From NCBI RefSeq assembly GCF_000936425.1, contig NZ_AVFK01000003.1, positions 1 to 64,000 on the forward strand: a stretch of 64,000 nucleotides of DNA. Reading direction: 5' to 3'. This document shows, piece after piece, positions 8,301 through 17,924 of this stretch; positions within the stretch are counted from its first letter, which is position 1; the number at the start of each line of letters is the position of its first letter. The notes beneath the pieces were generated by a model. The model saw only the letters and a list, made by a program, of their open reading frames with translations, had not been told where the DNA came from and ran no database searches. The DNA comes from Skermanella aerolata KACC 11604 (GTDB taxonomy: Bacteria > Pseudomonadota > Alphaproteobacteria > Azospirillales > Azospirillaceae). The translations under genes and the position numbers were made by a program.

Positions 8301-9677
8301 ATGTGCGCGGCATCCCTGACCCTGCAAATCCACCACCACGGGAACTGGCACGATGCCGCTATCCTCGATATCCGGGAGCCCGATCGGGGGATCGCCGGAG
8401 CAACGGTCCTGTCCTGCGAAGCGGACTACTTCTTCGATTGGGGCGCCATCCCATTTTCCGACGACAGGCCGCTGGTGGACATCCATGCCCTGTCGGTCCA
8501 GGTCCCGGTCGATATGGAATACCGAAGCATCGGACGCTGGCCGGCGTTCCTGCTCGACCTGCTGCCGCAGGGACATGCAAGGCGGCAGCTCGCCACGGAT
8601 CTTGGATTTACGTCGCCCGACACCCCTGCGGTGGAGTTGCCGTTGCTGCTGCGCGGCGCCGGAAGCCCCATCGGCAACCTGCGTGTCCGGGAAGCGTGGG
8701 AGGCTGAACAGGGGCGCCTGAAGAGCCACAGCTTCAAGGGCCTGGAAACCGCAGACATCCTCGACCGGAGCGACCGCTTTCTGGATGCCGCCGACCGTTT
8801 CGCCCTGATCGCATCCGGCTCCAGCGGCGTCCAGGGCGAATGGCCGAAGGTGTTGCTGACACAGGCCGCCGATGGTTTGTGGTATCCCGACCCTCTGGTA
8901 TCGGACAGTGACGCACGGGACCACGCCATCGTCAAGCTGAGCCGGGCACGCACCGCCGCCGACCTGCTGATCCTGGCGGCGGAAGCTCCGTATCTCGAAG
9001 TCGCCCGTGAATTTGGATTGCGGGTCGGCAAGCCGCTCACCTATGCCGACCACGTTCTGCTCATCCCGCGTTTCGACAGGCAGGTCAAAGCCGGGGGCAA
9101 GGGTTCCGGGACCATCCGCCTTGGACAGGAAAGCATCGTCTCCGCCATTGGCGTGGCGCAGTTCGGCTATGTGGCCGCGCATGAGGAATACCTTGCGGCG
9201 ATCAAGCGCTTCAGCACCGATCCGGCGGCTGAAACCGTCGAATACGTGCTGCGCGACGTCCTGAATCTGGCGATGGGCAATCCCGACAACCACGGGCGGA
9301 ACACCGCTCTCCAGAAGGCGCCGGATGGCTGGATCGGGCTGACCCCGCTGTTCGATTTCACGCCCATGCGCCTCGACCCCGGCGGGATCATGCGGCACAC
9401 CAGATGGGCCTGCCTGAACCGCGACGATCTGATGCCGGACTGGTCCATCGTCTGCGAGACCGCCGCCGACGGCGTGATGGCGCCGGAGGCGCTGCGGGCC
9501 ATCCTCGCCGGCAAGGAAGACTTCGTCCGCGACCTGCCGGCCATCGCCCGGCGGCATAACGTCCCCGGTGACGTGATCGGGCAGGCGCTTGGCCGATGCG
9601 GTGAGATTGCCGACACCCTGGCCGCCTTGAATGGGGCTGCTCTGAAAGGAAAGGAGCCCGGTCATGCCCCGGCTTAA
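8301..9677 (+). CDS. hipA: HipA-family toxin kinase
   Basis: A HipA-like serine/threonine kinase toxin, about 458 residues. Motifs visible: SGSSGVQGEWPKVLL (glycine-rich ATP loop), HAIVKLS (ATP-contacting Lys), NLAMGNPDNHGRN (catalytic loop with Asp and Asn) and LFDFTPM (metal-binding Asp). Known HipA proteins phosphorylate aminoacyl-tRNA synthetases and arrest growth; the target here is unknown. Start at 8301 is preferred because SLTLQIHHHGNWHDA is the family's usual first strand; ATGs at 8241 and 8271 are also in frame but lie in the palindrome region. It overlaps hipB by 14 bases. The toxin comes first, opposite to Escherichia coli hipBA. Confidence 0.88.
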   Translation: MCAASLTLQIHHHGNWHDAAILDIREPDRGIAGATVLSCEADYFFDWGAIPFSDDRPLVDIHALSVQVPVDMEYRSIGRWPAFLLDLLPQGHARRQLATDLGFTSPDTPAVELPLLLRGAGSPIGNLRVREAWEAEQGRLKSHSFKGLETADILDRSDRFLDAADRFALIASGSSGVQGEWPKVLLTQAADGLWYPDPLVSDSDARDHAIVKLSRARTAADLLILAAEAPYLEVAREFGLRVGKPLTYADHVLLIPRFDRQVKAGGKGSGTIRLGQESIVSAIGVAQFGYVAAHEEYLAAIKRFSTDPAAETVEYVLRDVLNLAMGNPDNHGRNTALQKAPDGWIGLTPLFDFTPMRLDPGGIMRHTRWACLNRDDLMPDWSIVCETAADGVMAPEALRAILAGKEDFVRDLPAIARRHNVPGDVIGQALGRCGEIADTLAALNGAALKGKEPGHAPA

Positions 9678-9960
9678 GCGCATGACGCGGGAAGAAACGC
9701 TGGAGGCGCGACGCCTGCTGGCGGAGCGGGCGGCAAGCGGCGATCTCCGTCTGCCCGAAGCGGTCACCGCCATCCGCCACACGCTGGGCATGACGCAGGA
9801 GCAGTTCGGCAAGGCGTTCCGACTGACCCGCCGGCAGGTCAGCGACCTGGAGACGGGGGCCGGCAACCCGACGGCGGAAACCCTCAACCGGATCGCCAAG
9901 CCTTTCGGCTTCGCCGTCGGGTTCGTCCCCCGTGCGCCCAAACCGCCGCCCACCGGCTGA
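9664..9960 (+). CDS. hipB: HipB-like XRE antitoxin
   Basis: A 98-residue helix-turn-helix protein. The HTH spans about residues 37-85: IRHTLGMTQEQFGKAF, then LTRRQVSDLETGAGNPT and ETLNRIAKPFGF. This is the Cro/C1 pattern of HipB antitoxins, which bind DNA and neutralise HipA. An extra N-terminal helix rich in Arg and Glu precedes the HTH. GGAAAGGAG lies upstream of the ATG inside the end of hipA, and the 14-base overlap implies translational coupling. It probably represses the operon through the CCCA-N6-TGGG palindromes at 8232 and 8275. Confidence 0.87.
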   Translation: MPRLKRMTREETLEARRLLAERAASGDLRLPEAVTAIRHTLGMTQEQFGKAFRLTRRQVSDLETGAGNPTAETLNRIAKPFGFAVGFVPRAPKPPPTG

Positions 9961-9972
9961 CGTCAGCTCTAG

Positions 9973-10953
9973 CTACGCCTTGCTGCCCTTGGTGCGCGCT
10001 ACCTCCGCTGTCTCCGCCACGGGGGTCACGGCGCCGCGACCGTCGAACCAGGAAACCAGATTGTCCACCACCAACTGGCCCATGGCGTTGCGGGTATGAA
10101 CCGTTCCCGACGCCACGTGCGGCAGCAGGACCGTGTTCTCCAGCGCCATCAGTTCCGCCGGGACGTTGGGTTCGTCGGCGTAGACGTCCAGACCGGCGGC
10201 CTGGATCTTGTTCGACTTCAGCGCATCGATCAGGGCCGCTTCATCGACCACGGTGCCGCGCCCGACGTTGAGGAAGATGCCATCGGGACCCAGCGCCTCG
10301 AACACCGCCGCGCCAATGGTCTTTTCAGTCGCCTTGCCGCCGGGAATGACCGAGATCAGCACATCGACCTGACGCGCCAGTTCGACCGGATCGGCGACAT
10401 AAGCGTATTCGACGCCGTCCTGTTTGTGCCGGCCGTAATACGAGATCGGCAGGCCGAAGGCTTGCAGCCGCTTTGCGATGGCCTTGCCGATCCGGCCCAG
10501 GCCCAGGATGCCGATCTTGCGGTCGCGCAGCGACGAGGTCAGTTGGAAGGCGCCCGACGGCCACTTGCCGTCACGCAGATGGCGTTCGGCGGCGGGGATG
10601 CGGCGGACGGTCGAGATCAGCAGGCCGATGGTCAGGTCGGCGACCTCGTCGGTCAGAACGTCGGGCGTGTTGGTCACGACGATGCCGTTGTTGCCGGCCC
10701 ACTTGGCGTCGATCTGGTCATAGCCGACGCCGAAGGCGGCGACGATTTCCAGCGACGGCAGCTTGCCCAGCAGGGTCTCGTTAATTGGGGAATGACCGCC
10801 GGCTGCTACTCCCCGGATTCGCGACCCGTTTTCCGCCAGCCAAGCCTCCTTGTCGGCGACTTCCCAGAATCGGTGGACCGTGAACAGTTTGGCGATCTGA
10901 TCCGTGACGACCGGCAGCATAGGGGCGATCTGGAGAATTTCGGGACGAGCCAT
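9973..10953 (-). CDS. D-isomer-specific 2-hydroxyacid dehydrogenase
   Basis: A 326-residue NAD(P)-dependent dehydrogenase of the glyoxylate/hydroxypyruvate/2-ketogluconate reductase group. The cofactor fold shows ILGLGRIGKAIAKRL. The catalytic triad is visible: Arg in NVGRGTVVDE, Glu in DVYADEP and His in LLPHVASGT. VADLTIGLLISTVRRI is a family hallmark. Such enzymes reduce 2-keto acids to D-2-hydroxyacids in the cytoplasm. It converges on hipB and is divergent from the RraA-like gene and sugar ABC operon, so it probably acts on a keto acid from the same sugar-acid route. Exact substrate uncertain. Confidence 0.88.
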   Translation of the reverse strand: MARPEILQIAPMLPVVTDQIAKLFTVHRFWEVADKEAWLAENGSRIRGVAAGGHSPINETLLGKLPSLEIVAAFGVGYDQIDAKWAGNNGIVVTNTPDVLTDEVADLTIGLLISTVRRIPAAERHLRDGKWPSGAFQLTSSLRDRKIGILGLGRIGKAIAKRLQAFGLPISYYGRHKQDGVEYAYVADPVELARQVDVLISVIPGGKATEKTIGAAVFEALGPDGIFLNVGRGTVVDEAALIDALKSNKIQAAGLDVYADEPNVPAELMALENTVLLPHVASGTVHTRNAMGQLVVDNLVSWFDGRGAVTPVAETAEVARTKGSKA

Positions 10954-11138
10954 GGCTGATTCAGCACCTTATTATTTGAAGAACCGGGTAACATCCGGGT
11001 AGGTGCATAGAATGCCCTGTCCGTCAACCATCGGCAAGTTTCGTTCCAAACAAAAGCTGCTTTAATGTGGCAAAAAGTCGCGTTACCATCCGGCAAAGCC
11101 TCCGAACCAGAGAGGCGGCAAAAGGGGGAGATGAGCCC

Positions 11139-11843
11139 GTGGCGAACGACACGGAACTACTCGATCCAGCGCGGCTCGACCTTATCAGGACCAAGCTGTT
11201 CACAGCCGTTCTCGGCGACGTCATGGACGCGCGCGGCTTGACCCGCCAGTTCCTGCCGCCGGAAATCCGCGCACTCGATCCTGACATGGTGATCGCAGGC
11301 TACGCCATGCCGGTGCTGGAAGCGGACTGCTGCGGCGACCTGGAAGGGCAGAGGGATGGGCAGGGCGGGCGATCCAACCCGTTCGGCCTGATGCTCCGCG
11401 CACTCGACGAACTGAAACAGAACGAAGTCTATATCTGCACCGGCGGCACGCCGCGCTACGCCCTTTGGGGCGAGCTGATGAGCACGCGAGCGAAGACGCT
11501 CGGCGCGGCTGGCGCCGTGGTCGATGGCTACCACCGCGACACCAACGGCATCCGGCGGCTGGGCTTCCCGGTCTTTTCCTACGGGTCCTACGCTCAGGAC
11601 CAGCGGGTGCGCGGACGTGTCATCGACTATCGCTGCCCGATCCAGTTCGCCAACGGCGCGCGAGTCGATCCCGGCGACGTGATCGTCGGCGATATCGACG
11701 GCGTGCTGGTGATCCCGCGAGCCCGCGCCGACGAGATCGTCTCCGCCGCTCTTGAAAAGGTCGAGGGCGAGGAAGCCGTCCGTCTGATGATCGAGAAAGG
11801 GGAAAGCACCGAAGCGATCTTCGGCAAGACCGGCATCATGTGA
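11139..11843 (+). CDS. RraA-family protein (aldolase/decarboxylase-like)
   Basis: The start is a GTG at 11139, decided by AAAGGGGGAG 8 bases upstream; an earlier in-frame GTG at 11067 has no ribosome site. The 234-residue product belongs to the RraA/HMG-aldolase family: LFTAVLGDVMDARG at the N-terminus, a GELMSTRAKTLGAAGAVVDG core with the glycine-rich turn, the conserved Asp in GYHRDTNGIR, and PGDVIVGDIDGVLVIP near the C-terminus. Members are metal-dependent lyases for 4-hydroxy-4-methyl-2-oxoglutarate or oxaloacetate, or RNase E regulators. Placement directly before a sugar ABC transporter favours a catabolic lyase. Confidence 0.83.
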   Translation: MANDTELLDPARLDLIRTKLFTAVLGDVMDARGLTRQFLPPEIRALDPDMVIAGYAMPVLEADCCGDLEGQRDGQGGRSNPFGLMLRALDELKQNEVYICTGGTPRYALWGELMSTRAKTLGAAGAVVDGYHRDTNGIRRLGFPVFSYGSYAQDQRVRGRVIDYRCPIQFANGARVDPGDVIVGDIDGVLVIPRARADEIVSAALEKVEGEEAVRLMIEKGESTEAIFGKTGIM

Positions 11844-11910
11844 ACCACGCAATATCCAATACCTAATACCCAAAAACGACAACGATAACTAAAGCGATGG
11901 GGAGAAAACG

Positions 11911-13275
11911 ATGAAGTCATTGATGGGAGCCGTCTTCGCGATCAGCGTGGCGGCGGCGGGGCAGGCGTCGGCTCAGGAAGTCCTGAACGTGTCCTGGGTC
12001 AAGGGTTTCTATAAATCCGAAGACGACGCGCTTTACGAGACGATCAAGAAGTTCGAGCAGAAGACCGGCGTCAAGGTCGAGCTGTCCCAATATCCCGTCC
12101 AGGACATGATCCCGAAGACGGTCGCCTCGCTCGACAGCGGCACGCCGCCCGACGTCGCCTATGCCGACGTCTACGACTTCCAGGTCACCGGCAAATGGGC
12201 CTTCGAAGGCCGGCTTGAGGACGTCAGCGACATCATCGAGCCGATCAAGGACCGCTTCGCTCCTAATACGATCGAGACGACCTACCTGCTCAACGAGAAG
12301 ACCGGCAAGCGCGCCTATTACGCATATCCGATCAAGCAGCAGACGATGCATATCGAATACTGGATCGATATGCTGAACCAGGCCGGTTTCCAGGAAGCCG
12401 ACATCCCGAAGACCTGGAAGGAGTACTGGGCCTTCTGGTGCGGCAAGGTTCAGCCCGCCTACCGCAAGGCGTCCGGCCAGCGGGGCTACGGCATCGGCCA
12501 GCCGCTCGGCGTGGACAGCAGCGACTCATTCTACTCGTTCCTGACCTTCGCCGACGCCTACAACGTCAAGATGGTCGATAATGACGGCAAGCTGCTGATC
12601 GACGATCCCAAGGTGAAAGAAGGCCTGACTGGCGCCCTCGCCGACTATACCGAGCCCTACACAAAGACCTGCGTGCCGCCCTCTGCTACGAGCTGGAAGG
12701 ACCCGGACAACAACGTGGCGTTCCACAACAAGACGACGGTCCTGACTCACAACGCGACGATCTCGATCGCGGCCAAGTGGCTGGACGACATGAACAACGC
12801 CACGCTCAACGACGAGCAGCGCGCCCAGGCGAAGAAGAATTATTACGAACTGATCCGCACGGCGGGGTTCCCGAGCAAGCCGGACGGCAGCAAGATGGTA
12901 TACCGCGCCGCGGTCAAAACAGGCGTCATCTTCTCCAACTCCAAGAACAAGGCGCGCGGCAAGGAATTCGTGAAGTTCCTGCTGGAGGAAGAGAACCTGA
13001 CCCCCTATGTCGAGGGCTCGCTCGGCCGCTGGTTCCCTGTCACCAAGGAAGGCCAGGAACGCCCGTTCTGGAAAGCCGACCCGCATCGCCAGTCGGTCTA
13101 CAATCAGTTCAAGGACGGCACCGTGACCTTCGAGTTCACCAAGAACTACAAGTTCACGATCCTCAACAACGAGAACATCTGGGCCAAGGCCGCCAACCGC
13201 GTCATCAACGAGAAGGTGCCGGTGGACAAGGCCGTGGACGAGATGCTGGCCCGCATCAAGGCGGTCGCCGGCTAA
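11911..13275 (+). CDS. Sugar ABC transporter substrate-binding protein
   Basis: A 454-residue periplasmic solute-binding protein of the family 1 (maltose/glycerol-phosphate) type. It begins with a signal peptide (MKSLMGAVFAISVAAAGQASA) and mature EVLNVSWVKGFY. VASLDSGTPPDVAYADVYDF is the segment lining the sugar site in this family. GGGGAG lies 7 bases before the ATG. It is followed by two permeases and an ATPase in the same direction. The ligand cannot be named; neighbours suggest a sugar, sugar acid or polyol. Confidence 0.9.
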   Translation: MKSLMGAVFAISVAAAGQASAQEVLNVSWVKGFYKSEDDALYETIKKFEQKTGVKVELSQYPVQDMIPKTVASLDSGTPPDVAYADVYDFQVTGKWAFEGRLEDVSDIIEPIKDRFAPNTIETTYLLNEKTGKRAYYAYPIKQQTMHIEYWIDMLNQAGFQEADIPKTWKEYWAFWCGKVQPAYRKASGQRGYGIGQPLGVDSSDSFYSFLTFADAYNVKMVDNDGKLLIDDPKVKEGLTGALADYTEPYTKTCVPPSATSWKDPDNNVAFHNKTTVLTHNATISIAAKWLDDMNNATLNDEQRAQAKKNYYELIRTAGFPSKPDGSKMVYRAAVKTGVIFSNSKNKARGKEFVKFLLEEENLTPYVEGSLGRWFPVTKEGQERPFWKADPHRQSVYNQFKDGTVTFEFTKNYKFTILNNENIWAKAANRVINEKVPVDKAVDEMLARIKAVAG

Positions 13276-13311
13276 GCGGATAAACAAGTTCCAACAAAAA
13301 CGGCGGACCCG

Positions 13312-14184
13312 ATGGATACTCTGACGGTTTCCGACAGGGACACGGAGGCCCCGCCCAAGCGGCGGGGCTGGTCGCAGACGCGGATCTGGGGCACCATCTT
13401 CCTGGTGCCCTACGTCCTGGTCTTTCTGTTCTTCGTGGTCTATCCCGTCTGTTACGGGTTCTGGCTGGCACGCGACCCGCAGACCTATGTCCAATTGTTC
13501 GAAGACCCGATCTTCATCCGGTCGATCTTCAACACGCTGTTCTTCCTGCTGGTCGGCGTGAACCTGAAGATGCTCGTGGCGCTGCTGCTGTCGGGCTTCT
13601 TCCTGCACGACCGCATCTGGATACGCTGGCTGTCCCTGATCTTCATCCTGCCCTGGGCGGTGCCGTCGATCCCGACGATCCTGTCGGTCCGCTTCATGCT
13701 CAATCCGGAATGGGGCATCGTCAACCAGCTCATCTTCAAGCTGACGGCTGAAGACGGGCCGAACTGGCTGAACGATCCCACGTTAGGCCTGACCTTCTCG
13801 GTGCTGGTCCATATCTGGAAGAGCCTGCCGTTCTGGACGCTTATCCTGTTGTCCGGCCGGCTCGCGATCTCCAAGGACATGTACGAGGCGGCCTCGGTCG
13901 ATGGCGCAAGCTCGATTCAGCAGTTCCGTTTCGTCACGTGGCCGTCGATGAAGACGCTCTATGTGACCTGCACGCTCCTGTCGATGATCTGGACGCTCGG
14001 CGACTTCAACAGCGTCTACCTGCTGACGGGCGGCGGTCCGGCCGACCTTACCCATGTGCTGGCGACGCTGGGCATCCGATACCTGCGGCTCGATCAGGTC
14101 AACCTGTCGATGGCGGCCATCGTCTCGGCGCTGCCGCTGGTGCTTCCGCTCGTGTACTTCATGATGAGGCGGCTGTCCAAATGA
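13312..14184 (+). CDS. Sugar ABC transporter permease (MalF-like)
   Basis: A 290-residue inner-membrane permease with six hydrophobic segments. The ATPase-docking EAA loop is visible as YEAASVDGASSIQQFRFVTW with the conserved Glu, Ala and Gly. It starts 36 bases after the binding-protein gene, and its TGA overlaps the ATG of the second permease (ATGA), indicating translational coupling. It forms the translocation pore with the next gene product. Confidence 0.92.
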   Translation: MDTLTVSDRDTEAPPKRRGWSQTRIWGTIFLVPYVLVFLFFVVYPVCYGFWLARDPQTYVQLFEDPIFIRSIFNTLFFLLVGVNLKMLVALLLSGFFLHDRIWIRWLSLIFILPWAVPSIPTILSVRFMLNPEWGIVNQLIFKLTAEDGPNWLNDPTLGLTFSVLVHIWKSLPFWTLILLSGRLAISKDMYEAASVDGASSIQQFRFVTWPSMKTLYVTCTLLSMIWTLGDFNSVYLLTGGGPADLTHVLATLGIRYLRLDQVNLSMAAIVSALPLVLPLVYFMMRRLSK

Positions 14185-15032
14185 CGACACGACCTCTAGC
14201 CAAAATCGCGGGCGAAGCGAAGCTCCTGCTGATCGGCATCCCGGTCCTGCTCTGGACCCTGCTGCCGATCTACCACCTGCTGCTGTTCGCGATATCGCCA
14301 CGCGACGCCGCATTCTCCGGCAATCTCTGGCCGGAGGAGCCGACGCTCCGCAACTTCCAGATCGTGCTGAACCAGGACCACTATTTCCTGATCCACTTCT
14401 GGGAACAGCTTGGCAATTCCCTGATCGTCGCCGTCTCGACCGGCTTCCTGACCCTGCTGATCGCAACATTCGCCGCCTTCGCCATCAGCAGGCTGCGGGT
14501 GGAAGGCGGGCGCACGGTCATGAACCTCGCGCTCTTCACCTACTTCATCCCCGCCGCCTTCCTGGCGGTCCCGATGTACCGCACCATGGGCATCTACGGG
14601 CTGCTCAACAGCAAGTGGGCATTGATCCTCGCCATGGTGACGGTGGCGTCGCCCTACGCGATCTGGGTGCTGAAGCAGGCATCGGACAAGCTGCCCTACG
14701 AGCTGGACGAGGCGGCCGTCGTGGACGGCGCGTCACCCCTCCAGCTCTTCTGGATGGTCTACCTGCCGCTGATGAAGCCATCGCTGGTGGCGGTCGGCAC
14801 CTACGCCCTGCTACTGGCCTGGAACGAGTACCTCTACGCCTTCCTGCTGCTGTCCCGCGACACCGAGATCACGCTGCCGGTGGCGCTCGGCAATTTCCTG
14901 GCTGCCGACGACTCCCCGTGGGAACTGCTGATGACCACCGGTCTGATCTACGCGCTGCCGCCGGCGGCGATCTACTACGCCTTCAAACGCTACATGGTCT
15001 CGGGCCTGACCGCCGGTGCGGTAAAGAGCTGA
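14181..15032 (+). CDS. Sugar ABC transporter permease (MalG-like)
   Basis: The ATG at 14181 overlaps the stop of the preceding permease; a longer open frame from 13938 runs through that gene and is not used. The 283-residue product has six membrane segments and an EAA loop, LDEAAVVDGASPLQLFWMVY. Length and motif position match MalG-type carbohydrate permeases. It pairs with the first permease and the ATPase encoded 19 bases downstream. Confidence 0.92.
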   Translation: MTTRPLAKIAGEAKLLLIGIPVLLWTLLPIYHLLLFAISPRDAAFSGNLWPEEPTLRNFQIVLNQDHYFLIHFWEQLGNSLIVAVSTGFLTLLIATFAAFAISRLRVEGGRTVMNLALFTYFIPAAFLAVPMYRTMGIYGLLNSKWALILAMVTVASPYAIWVLKQASDKLPYELDEAAVVDGASPLQLFWMVYLPLMKPSLVAVGTYALLLAWNEYLYAFLLLSRDTEITLPVALGNFLAADDSPWELLMTTGLIYALPPAAIYYAFKRYMVSGLTAGAVKS

Positions 15033-15051
15033 ACAGTGGAAGGAACCAAGC

Positions 15052-16110
<1,059 letters not shown>

Positions 16111-16136
16111 AAGCTCCCGAGTAAACGGAAAGTACA

Positions 16137-17225
16137 ATGGCAAGACTGACTTCGATCGAACCCGGATTCTACCGCATACCGCTGCCCACGGTGCTGACCG
16201 ACAGCACCCACGGCGAAATGAAGGCGTTCGAACTCAACACCGTCCGCCTGCGTGACGCCGACGGGGCGGAAGGCACCGGCTACACCTTCACCGTGGGCCG
16301 CAACGGCGGCGCCGTCGATTCCGTGCTGACCCGCGAGATGACCGAACTGATGGCCGGCGAGGACGCCGACACCATCGAACGCCTGTGGCTCAAGGCATGG
16401 TGGGCGCTCCATTACGGCGGCAGAGGCGGCCCGACCGTCCTCGCCCTCTCCGCCTTCGACATGGCGCTGTGGGACCTCAAGGCCCGCCGCGCCAACCTGC
16501 CGCTGTGGCGTCTGCTCGGCGGCTTTGATCCCCGCGTGCCCTGCTATGCCGGCGGCATCGACCTCGACCTTCCCCTCGACGACTTGCTGCGCCAGACCGA
16601 CGGCAACCTCGCCAAGGGCTTCCGCGCGATCAAGATGAAGGTCGGCCGCAAGAACTTGTTCGAGGACGTCGAGCGCGTCGCCGCCATGCGCCAGCATCTC
16701 GGCCAAGGCTTCCCCCTGATGGTGGACGCCAACATGAAATGGGGCGTGGACGAAGCGATCCGAGCCGCCCGCGCCCTCCAGCCGTTCGACCTGACATGGC
16801 TCGAGGAACCGACCATCCCCGACGACCCGGCAGGCCACGCACGCATCGTCCGCGAAGGCGGCCTCCCCATAGCAGCCGGCGAGAACCTGCGCACCCTTTG
16901 GGAATTCAAACTCTACATCGCCGGCGGCGGCGTGACCTACCCGGAACCCGACGTCACTAACTGCGGTGGCGTCACCCCCTTCATGAAGATCGCCCATCTG
17001 GCCGAAGCCTTCAACCTGCCGGTAACCAGCCACGGCGCGCATGACGTGACCGTCCACCTGCTGGCCGCCTGTCCAAACCGCTCCTATCTGGAAGCTCACG
17101 GATTCGGGCTGGAGCGCTATATCGCGGAACCGCTCCGGATCGAGGACGGCGTCGCCCTGGCGCCGGAACGGCCGGGTCACGGGATCGAGTTCGATTGGAA
17201 AGGGCTGGAGAAGATCCGGGCCTGA
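16137..17225 (+). CDS. Mandelate racemase/muconate lactonizing enzyme family protein
   Basis: A 362-residue enolase-superfamily enzyme. The catalytic set is visible: Lys-x-Lys in AIKMKVG, metal ligands Asp in LMVDANMKW, Glu in WLEEPTIPDD and Glu in IAAGENL, and a His in TSHGAHDVTVH. These enzymes abstract a proton next to a carboxylate, giving racemases or sugar-acid dehydratases. It lies 26 bases after the sugar ATPase and is surely in that operon, so a dehydratase acting on an imported sugar acid is likely. Substrate not assignable. Confidence 0.88.
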   Translation: MARLTSIEPGFYRIPLPTVLTDSTHGEMKAFELNTVRLRDADGAEGTGYTFTVGRNGGAVDSVLTREMTELMAGEDADTIERLWLKAWWALHYGGRGGPTVLALSAFDMALWDLKARRANLPLWRLLGGFDPRVPCYAGGIDLDLPLDDLLRQTDGNLAKGFRAIKMKVGRKNLFEDVERVAAMRQHLGQGFPLMVDANMKWGVDEAIRAARALQPFDLTWLEEPTIPDDPAGHARIVREGGLPIAAGENLRTLWEFKLYIAGGGVTYPEPDVTNCGGVTPFMKIAHLAEAFNLPVTSHGAHDVTVHLLAACPNRSYLEAHGFGLERYIAEPLRIEDGVALAPERPGHGIEFDWKGLEKIRA

Positions 17226-17300
17226 TCGTTCGGCCGTTGCCGAAGCTCGCCCGATGGGCAATGGTGCCGGAAGCATCCGACTTTCTGGAAATTCCGCACC

Positions 17301-17750
17301 ATGCCTCATCGCACGCCATCCACCTTCGACCCTGCCAAAGCCGGATGGGAGCGTCTGCCCGACGCCGGCTTCCTTGATCTGGTCGGCCCCCTCTGGCGGA
17401 AGCGGGACGAACGGGGCCTCGCCTTCGGCTTCCGGGCGGAACCGAAGCACGCTAACCTGATCAACGTCGTCCAGGGCGGCATGCTGATGACGTTCGGCGA
17501 CCGGGCGCTCGGCATCGCCGCCTGGGAGGCGGCGCAGACCAGGGTCTGCGTCACCATTCAGTTCGACATGCAGTTCATCGGAGCCGGCGAGATCGGCGAC
17601 TTCATCGAGATCCAGCCGGAAGTGATCAGAAAGACACAGACGCTCGTCTTCCTGCGCGGCATGCTGATGGTCGGCGACCGGGTCGTGTCCTCGGCCAATG
17701 GCGTCTGGAAGATACTGGACCGCCCGCAGCCGCAGCCCCAAGACCGATAA
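17301..17750 (+). CDS. PaaI-like hotdog thioesterase
   Basis: A 149-residue single hotdog-fold protein. INVVQGGMLMTFGDRALGIA matches the PaaI/YbgC-type H-G-G-M segment, with Gln in place of His before GG, and VTIQFDMQFIGAGEIGDFIE is the central strand pair. It probably hydrolyses an acyl-CoA thioester in the cytoplasm. It follows the sugar cluster in the same direction after 75 bases; a link to that pathway is not evident. Start at 17301 is reasonable but has no strong ribosome site. Confidence 0.8.
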   Translation: MPHRTPSTFDPAKAGWERLPDAGFLDLVGPLWRKRDERGLAFGFRAEPKHANLINVVQGGMLMTFGDRALGIAAWEAAQTRVCVTIQFDMQFIGAGEIGDFIEIQPEVIRKTQTLVFLRGMLMVGDRVVSSANGVWKILDRPQPQPQDR

Positions 17751-17792
17751 GAATCGATGACTCCTGTCGACCGAGCACGCCCAATGCACGCC

Positions 17793-17825
17793 GGTTACAG
17801 CCAGATTTGAATTTTGGCTGTAACC
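17793..17825. repeat. 33-bp palindrome, copy 1
   Basis: Inverted arms GGTTACAGCCA and TGGCTGTAACC (11 bp) enclose 11 bases. A second copy, 30 of 33 bases identical, starts 77 bases downstream. This copy lies upstream of the -35 element of a candidate promoter. It could be an operator, a stem-loop or the end of a small mobile element. Confidence 0.7.
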
Positions 17826-17839
17826 AGGGACGCACATGC

Positions 17840-17869
17840 TTGTCGCCAAGCCGGTAAAGTGGTTATGAT
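17840..17869 (+). promoter_or_regulatory. Candidate sigma-70 promoter for nucleotidyltransferase gene
   Basis: TTGTCG (17840-17845) and TATGAT (17864-17869) are separated by 18 bases; TATGAT matches five of six -10 consensus bases. The expected start of transcription falls inside the second 33-bp palindrome. The element sits neatly between the two palindromes. Confidence 0.45.
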
Positions 17870-17902
17870 GGTTACAGCCAGAATTGAAATCTGGCTGTAA
17901 CC
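17870..17902. repeat. 33-bp palindrome, copy 2
   Basis: Perfect 13-bp arms, GGTTACAGCCAGA and TCTGGCTGTAACC, enclose ATTGAAA. It begins right after the candidate -10 box and ends 22 bases before the nucleotidyltransferase ATG, an ideal place for repressor binding or a 5' mRNA hairpin. Confidence 0.72.
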
Positions 17903-17924
17903 ATGTTGAAATCGGAAAACTGCC

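Noticed and set aside
11067-11138. Upstream GTG start for the RraA-like gene
   Set aside because: No ribosome site there, while AAAGGGGGAG sits correctly before the GTG at 11139.
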